Shown here piece by piece: positions 6,655-10,817 of a DNA stretch of 10,817 nucleotides. This stretch comes from Anaerolineales bacterium UBA5195. GTDB taxonomy: Bacteria; Chloroflexota; Anaerolineae; Anaerolineales; Villigracilaceae. Made by a program: the position numbers and the translations under genes. The DNA is taken from the NCBI GenBank assembly GCA_002412925.1, contig DHVZ01000094.1, positions 1-10,817 on the forward strand, given 5' to 3'. Position 1 is the stretch's first letter. Each line of letters begins with the position of its first letter. The notes below the pieces were generated by a model. That model was not told where the DNA came from. It saw only the letters and a program-made list of their open reading frames with translations, and did no database searches.

Positions 6655-7812
6655 CTAATAGCGAAAAACAGCCGCGATGGGTGAATCTGTTGGCATTTCG
6701 GCCTGGGAAAGTGTGTAAATGCTTCCGCCATTCTGCAGGCTCTTCATCGCCGCAAAGTCGATGAGCGCGAGGTTATTTTCTTTGCTCTGTTCATCCGAAC
6801 GATGAGTAACCATGCTAGTTTCATGGTCAAACGCCCCCCAAACCTGAGCCTCTACGGATAAGAGAAGTTTGTCCACACGCCCATTAAAGGTGGCTGTGAC
6901 AATCTCATCAATGTTGTCTGTTGCTTTCTCTGTGCCAGCAAGCTGCTGATATTGTTCCGCGGCTTTTTCCATTTCCTGGCGGAAGTATGTTTCGACGATA
7001 GGCCAGGCTTGCTCCTGTAATTCTTCAGGCCGCAAATGCTCAGGACTTCCGGTGATGCCTGCTTCCATAATATGGGGATATTCGCTGACCTTGCGATAAA
7101 TCGGCAGCAGGTAATCGACACCTGCCAGGACGAGCGGCGCTTGCTGTTCACGAAATATTTCTTTGAGGCCAGTATCCACCAGGTTGAGATACTGCTCAAT
7201 CAAGACCTTATTTTCCTCTTCGCCGGGCCCCTGTCCATGGAACATGCCATGCCCTGCCGTACTGCGAGACGTTCCCGTGCGCACCTGCAATTGTTTTTGT
7301 TTATCATCAAGCCTGAGGGCTGTTTCCATACTTGCGGGTGTCTTTTCCGGCAAATCAATTTGTCCCACGCTGTAACGTGTTCCTTCAAACAGCCGAACCT
7401 CATCCTGGCTGAGAGCCAGAATAAAGTAATGTCCATTATTCGTGAAAAGTGGCAAAACAGGCCTGACATAATAGGCTTGAGAGATGATAAGCAGTTCCTC
7501 GACGGAAAACGGGAGGTGATAATAATGAAAATCATCCTCTGCTATAAATACAGCCAAACCATCGTGCTGATGACTCCAAAAATTGGAGTCATCCAATAAT
7601 GCCTGGGCAGGCTGGAGTAACGCGCTTACTTCGCGAGGTCCCGTCCCATTGTCCAAAAACTGCTTTTCCGCCTCTCGCAGAAGATTTTTGAAGCGGATGG
7701 GATCTTGCTGGGTATCCTGACCCGCGCGATGTGTTGGTAGAAAAATCGATATACTTGGACTTGCCACTTGCTGTGCCAATGCCTTGAGTTGCTCTAGTGT
7801 TAAGTTTTTCAT
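6655..7812 (-). CDS. Bacterial eRF1-like protein (baeRF, probably family 3)
   Basis: Bacterial archaeo-eukaryotic release factor (baeRF) proteins are homologues of eRF1 and Pelota, inferred to act at stalled or idle ribosomes. The 385-aa product starts at ATG 7812 with GGAGGA upstream. Features seen: N-terminal SPSISIFLPTHRAGQDTQQD (18-37) followed by PIRFKNLLREAE, typical of this group; HYFILALSQDEVRLFEG (128-144) as the first strands of the central domain; then HGMFHGQGPGEEENK (188-202), at the place where eRF1 has its GGQ loop; then PLVLAGVDYLLPIYRK (226-241), matching the LVLAG strand of eRF1 domain 2. The C-terminal part (about 300-385) contains VDKLLLSVEAQVWGAF and ends in AAVFRY, like the last domain of the family. 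The GGQ tripeptide needed for peptide release is not present (HGQG instead), so hydrolysis is doubtful. The HPF-like gene follows directly, suggesting a hibernation or rescue role. Confidence 0.82.
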   Translation of the reverse strand: MKNLTLEQLKALAQQVASPSISIFLPTHRAGQDTQQDPIRFKNLLREAEKQFLDNGTGPREVSALLQPAQALLDDSNFWSHQHDGLAVFIAEDDFHYYHLPFSVEELLIISQAYYVRPVLPLFTNNGHYFILALSQDEVRLFEGTRYSVGQIDLPEKTPASMETALRLDDKQKQLQVRTGTSRSTAGHGMFHGQGPGEEENKVLIEQYLNLVDTGLKEIFREQQAPLVLAGVDYLLPIYRKVSEYPHIMEAGITGSPEHLRPEELQEQAWPIVETYFRQEMEKAAEQYQQLAGTEKATDNIDEIVTATFNGRVDKLLLSVEAQVWGAFDHETSMVTHRSDEQSKENNLALIDFAAMKSLQNGGSIYTLSQAEMPTDSPIAAVFRY

Positions 7813-7838
7813 CAGTTACTCCTCCATTTTTATCTAGC

Positions 7839-7871
7839 TTCATTGAATTCATTGATAAACTCAAGCGCTTG
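7839..7871. promoter_or_regulatory. Possible operator: 9-bp tandem repeat and 10-bp palindrome ahead of the baeRF gene
   Basis: The 59-bp gap between the 254-aa gene and the baeRF gene contains TTCATTGAA followed at once by TTCATTGAT (7839-7856), with the palindrome TGAATTCA across the joint, and a perfect palindrome CAAGCGCTTG at 7862-7871 touching the stop codon of the upstream gene. On the minus strand TTATCA and TAGATA are spaced 16 bp apart, a weak promoter match. This could be the control region of the ribosome-protection genes, but short repeats like these also occur by chance. Confidence 0.3.
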
Positions 7872-8636
7872 TTACCTCGCAATGACATACACGAAACAAT
7901 CGTATAAGAATATCGATATTAGGCTCAAAAAGTCTCGAGGGTCGATCTGATTTCGACTTTTCCTGATGTCATTTATCAACCTTTGCTCCTTTGGCGTATG
8001 CATGACTTTGAGATAATTATCCAACATTTGGTCACCCAAATAGGCTAACCGCTCATTGTCATATATTTCAGACTGGTTTGCCTCGAACTTGCCATTAATC
8101 ATACTCAAGAGCATTTCGCCTTTTATTGCCCCATCGATTTTTCTTTTTCCTGGCTCCAAAATGCCATAATACAAGTCGCTTTTATAAGAAATGGTGTTTC
8201 TTTCTGCTTGCGACAAGGAGCCGATTGCCTTCGGCGACCAAAATGTGGAATTGGTCAACAAAGCCATTTGCATCAGGGACTCGTATAATTCGCTTTTTGT
8301 ATGAAATTCTGGCGCGACGTAATACACCAGATTGTTCATATCCTCCAGGTTTAGTAATAATTCGTGCCGTTTGTTCCTGTTTTTTGGATGGATTAGGAAA
8401 CGGTAATAGGGAATTCCCCAATCATCATTCAATGATGCGGCAGTACCAACAATTCGTTCACTCAATTTACACTGAATGAACAGCAACACGCTGCTGGTAT
8501 TCATGTCGGTTCTGAAAACCGCTTCTTTCTGTAACGATGGGAATATTGGTGCGCCCAGAGTCAGTAAACCATGTTGGGTCACCAGTTCGAAAGTGAGCGC
8601 TGCACTGAAAGAAATATCCGTTATTTCTGTTTTCAT
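7872..8636 (-). CDS. Unrecognised 254-aa protein, possible nuclease-like fold
   Basis: Start at ATG 8636 with AAGGAG upstream; stop at 7872. I do not recognise a named family. N-terminal half: LTFELVTQHGLLTLGAPIFP then SLQKEAVFRTDMNTSSVLLF and IQCKLSERIVG, where Glu38, Asp44 and the Q55-x-K57 pair in a hydrophobic strand look like the E...D...[E/Q]xK pattern of PD-(D/E)XK nucleases. The middle has WGIPYYRFLIHP (about 84), LLLNLEDMNNLVYYVAPEFH and NSTFWSPKAIGSLSQAERN. The C-terminus (about 190-254) is helical, with a hydrophobic end FLSLISIFLYDCFVYVIAR. It is AT-richer than its neighbours and is the first gene before the baeRF gene (59 bp), so it may or may not share the operon. A nuclease fold is only a suggestion from the spacing of a few residues. 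Confidence 0.8.
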   Translation of the reverse strand: MKTEITDISFSAALTFELVTQHGLLTLGAPIFPSLQKEAVFRTDMNTSSVLLFIQCKLSERIVGTAASLNDDWGIPYYRFLIHPKNRNKRHELLLNLEDMNNLVYYVAPEFHTKSELYESLMQMALLTNSTFWSPKAIGSLSQAERNTISYKSDLYYGILEPGKRKIDGAIKGEMLLSMINGKFEANQSEIYDNERLAYLGDQMLDNYLKVMHTPKEQRLINDIRKSRNQIDPRDFLSLISIFLYDCFVYVIAR

Positions 8637-8984
8637 TATCTTCTCCTTTCACTAAACGAATTAAGGAGGCAGATTATCAAATTCAGACATGAAGCACCCC
8701 ATAGCCTGCCAGCAGATACCATCCGTGAACTCAACTTGAGCGTTTACAGGGATTTCTGTTTTTGCATTTCCATCATAAATATCCGGATTTCAAGACTGTG
8801 AAACCGGTCAGTTCAGGCCAAAGTGCCAGCCATGAATCCATCCTATAACAAAACATCCCCGTTTACATCCATCGACCGGGGTAGATTCGTCTCCGCCACT
8901 TGGGGGATGGATTATCGGTTGACGCTACGTGGATTCATTCTTTTCGGTCTTTACTCACAATTACTCTCCTTATTGATTGTCACT
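8637..8984. other. Non-coding gap between the CopB-type ATPase and the 254-aa gene
   Basis: I see no gene of credible length on either strand here. On the minus strand, just after the ATPase stop, AAGGAG stands before a GTG that opens only seven codons (end at about 8938), and an ATG at about 8834 opens 22 codons. Small palindromes ATCCGGAT (8781-8788) and ACCGGT (8803-8808) are present. No clear terminator stem with a T-run and no convincing sigma-70 promoter for the 254-aa gene was found. Confidence 0.6.
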
Positions 8985-10817
8985 TTATCGTTTGATTTTC
9001 AGCAAACGCGCATTGATGGCTACAATTACCGTGCTCGCCGCCATCAGCGCCGCTCCTACAGCTGGGCTGAGCAACACACCCCAGGCGTAAAGCGCTCCGG
9101 CTGCCAACGGAATAGCGATAACGTTGTAGCCTGCAGCCCACAGAAGGTTCTGAAGCATCTTTTGATAGGTAGCGCGAGAAAGTTGGATGATAGCCACCAC
9201 ATCCAGCGGATTGCTGCGTACCAGAATAACGTCGGCTGTTTCGACGGCCACATCGGAACCGGCACCGATAGCAATGCCCAAATCAGCCTGCGCCAATGCC
9301 GGGGCATCGTTTACGCCGTCACCAGTCATGGCTACCAGCACACCCCCAGATTGAACTTCCTTCACTTTAGCGGCTTTGTCCTGGGGCAGGACTTCCGCGA
9401 AATATTCGTCCAGTCCGATCTGATCCGAAACCCATTTGGCTGTCGCCTTGTTGTCGCCGGTGAGCATCATACAGCGGATATCCAACGCCTTAAGGGCATC
9501 AATGGCTTGCTTCGCCTCGGGGCGGATGATGTCGGCCAACGCAATCGCGCCTTTTAACTCCCCGTCAACGAGCACAAAGACGACCGTCTTACCCTGGGCT
9601 TGCAGCGGTTCGACGCGCTCGTCGGTCATGCCAATTTTTTGTTCATCCAGATAACCTGGGCTGACCACCTTGACATCCCTACCATCGACTTTGCCTTCGA
9701 CACCTTTGCCCGGGAGGCTTTTGAAGTTCTCGACGGGCAGCTTCTTTTCGGATGCGGCACTGATGGCTTTGGCGATGGGATGTTCGGATTTTGCGTCTAC
9801 GGAGGCCGCGTACTTGCGCAGTGATTCTTCGTCGATGTCTTTCGAAAGCAGCAGCGTGTCGGTCACGCCAAAGCGGCCTTCGGTCAGCGTGCCAGTCTTG
9901 TCGAAAATGATGGCTTTCATGTTCCGAGCACGCTCGAACGCCACACGGTTACGCAAGAGCAGGCCGTTTTTTGCAGCCAGTGCCGTGGAGACAGCTACCA
10001 CTAGCGGAATAGCGAGACCCAGGGCATGGGGGCAGGCGATAACCATCACGGTCACAGCGCGCTCAATCGCAAACGAAAAATCCTCACCCATGAAAAGCAG
10101 CCAAGCTAAAAAAGTGATTGCTCCGCCGCTTAGAGCAACAATAGTGAGCCACTTTGCTGCGGTATTAGCCAAGTCCTGCGTCTTTGATTTACTTTCCTGA
10201 GCCTGTTTGACGAGATCGATCACCTGCGATAGAAAAGAATCCTTGCCGGTGCCTTTGACCTCGATGGTCAGCGAGCCTTCGCCGTTGATGGAACCACCAA
10301 TGACCTTGCCGCCGGTCTTTTTAGTAACCGGGGTTGCCTCCCCAGTAAGCATCGCATCATTGACCGAGCTCTCGCCCTCCATAATCACGCCGTCTGCAGG
10401 GATTTTCTCGCCGGGCTTGATCAGAACCTTGTCACCCACCACCAGTTCGCTTAGCGGTACATCTTTGATGCTACCGTTGGGCATCAGTTTATGCGCGTCG
10501 GAGGGCATGAGTTTTGCCAGTTCCTTCAGGGCTTTGGATGCCCCCATCACCGACTTCATCTCGATCCAATGCCCCAGCAGCATAATGTCAACCAGGGTAG
10601 CCAACTCCCAGAAAAACATCTTGCCGGTCAGGCCGAAAACCACCGCACTGCTATAAAGATACGCCGTGGCAATAGCAACGGAAACGAGCGTCATCATTCC
10701 AGGTTGCCGAGATTTGACTTCATCGACAAAGCCTTTGAGGAACGGCCAGCCGCCGTACCAAAAGACCGCGGATGAGAAAACAAACAGGATATAAATATCG
10801 CCTGGAAAGCGAATGGC
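8985..10817 (-). CDS. copB: CopB-type heavy-metal P-type ATPase (P1B-3), 5' end outside window
   Basis: This pump exports copper or silver across the cytoplasmic membrane using ATP. The frame is open to the right edge, so 610 residues are visible and the N-terminal part, including any metal-binding tail and the first membrane helices, is missing; an internal ATG at 10697 is not the start. Visible residue positions: first helices about 8-65 (DIYILFVFSSAVFW, MMTLVSVAIATAYLYSS, ELATLVDIMLLGHWIEM), actuator-domain TGEAT (158-162), metal-site CPH (262-264) in IACPHALGLAIPL, phosphorylation site DKTGT (306-310), HP dipeptide (346-347), MLTGDN (451-456), hinge GDGVND (499-504), and C-terminal helices with GYNVIAIPLAAG and MAASTVIVAINA. 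CPH rather than CPC marks the CopB subgroup. The gene is followed by a 348-bp gap, so it is likely not co-transcribed with the stress genes. Confidence 0.95.
   Translation of the reverse strand, partial: AIRFPGDIYILFVFSSAVFWYGGWPFLKGFVDEVKSRQPGMMTLVSVAIATAYLYSSAVVFGLTGKMFFWELATLVDIMLLGHWIEMKSVMGASKALKELAKLMPSDAHKLMPNGSIKDVPLSELVVGDKVLIKPGEKIPADGVIMEGESSVNDAMLTGEATPVTKKTGGKVIGGSINGEGSLTIEVKGTGKDSFLSQVIDLVKQAQESKSKTQDLANTAAKWLTIVALSGGAITFLAWLLFMGEDFSFAIERAVTVMVIACPHALGLAIPLVVAVSTALAAKNGLLLRNRVAFERARNMKAIIFDKTGTLTEGRFGVTDTLLLSKDIDEESLRKYAASVDAKSEHPIAKAISAASEKKLPVENFKSLPGKGVEGKVDGRDVKVVSPGYLDEQKIGMTDERVEPLQAQGKTVVFVLVDGELKGAIALADIIRPEAKQAIDALKALDIRCMMLTGDNKATAKWVSDQIGLDEYFAEVLPQDKAAKVKEVQSGGVLVAMTGDGVNDAPALAQADLGIAIGAGSDVAVETADVILVRSNPLDVVAIIQLSRATYQKMLQNLLWAAGYNVIAIPLAAGALYAWGVLLSPAVGAALMAASTVIVAINARLLKIKR

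Noticed and set aside
8823..9557. Plus-strand open frame of 244 codons opposite the end of copB
   Set aside because: Antisense to the conserved GDGVND and C-terminal helices of the ATPase; no ribosome-binding site.
1..10817. CRISPR array, tRNA, rRNA, CIRCE or HAIR heat-shock operators
   Set aside because: I found no regularly spaced repeats, no tRNA-like cloverleaf and no TTAGCACTC or CTTGAGT-N7-ACTCAAG pairs; the CTCAACTTGAG element near 8731-8745 has the arms in the wrong order for HAIR.

Overview
The window looks like a bacterial chromosome of moderate GC content. All intact genes lie on the minus strand; only a transposase tail at the left edge is on the plus strand. The mix of genes (a CbpA-type DnaJ with a CbpM-like partner and ClpB, a bacterial eRF1-like protein next to an HPF/RaiA-like protein, and a CopB-type ATPase) and the style of the proteins suggest Chloroflexota, probably Anaerolineae. 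That assignment is an inference from remembered protein style, not a search result.

Layout from left to right. Positions 1-321 hold the C-terminal end of a DDE transposase that enters from outside the window. Positions 359-609 hold a decayed, frameshifted remnant of a 6-phosphofructokinase gene on the minus strand. Next comes a long minus-strand gene train, read here from its 5' end at high coordinates: an unrecognised 254-aa protein (7872-8636), an eRF1-like baeRF protein (6655-7812), an HPF/RaiA-like ribosome-associated protein (6281-6610), a membrane-anchored coiled-coil protein (5456-6178), a broken second copy of the HPF-like 3' end (5286-5396), two small cysteine-motif proteins of unknown function (4737-5213 and 4487-4744), cbpA/dnaJ (3522-4475), a CbpM-like modulator (3247-3525) and clpB (633-3230). 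Positions 8637-8984 are non-coding as far as can be seen. From 8985 to the right edge lies the C-terminal 610 residues of a CopB-type heavy-metal P-type ATPase.

How the genes may work together. The clpB end is tightly packed (a 4-base overlap, then a 16-base gap) and forms a disaggregation module: J-protein, its modulator and the Hsp100 disaggregase. The upstream end pairs a release-factor-like protein with a ribosome-hibernation-type protein, a combination expected for ribosome protection or rescue under stress. No terminator is evident between the two halves, so one stress or dormancy operon of about 8 kb is plausible: ribosomes are stored and proteins are disaggregated on recovery. An ungapped 192-bp direct repeat (about 90% identity by hand count, offset exactly 995 bp) shows that the middle of this train was built by duplication of the HPF-like 3' end and its downstream leader.
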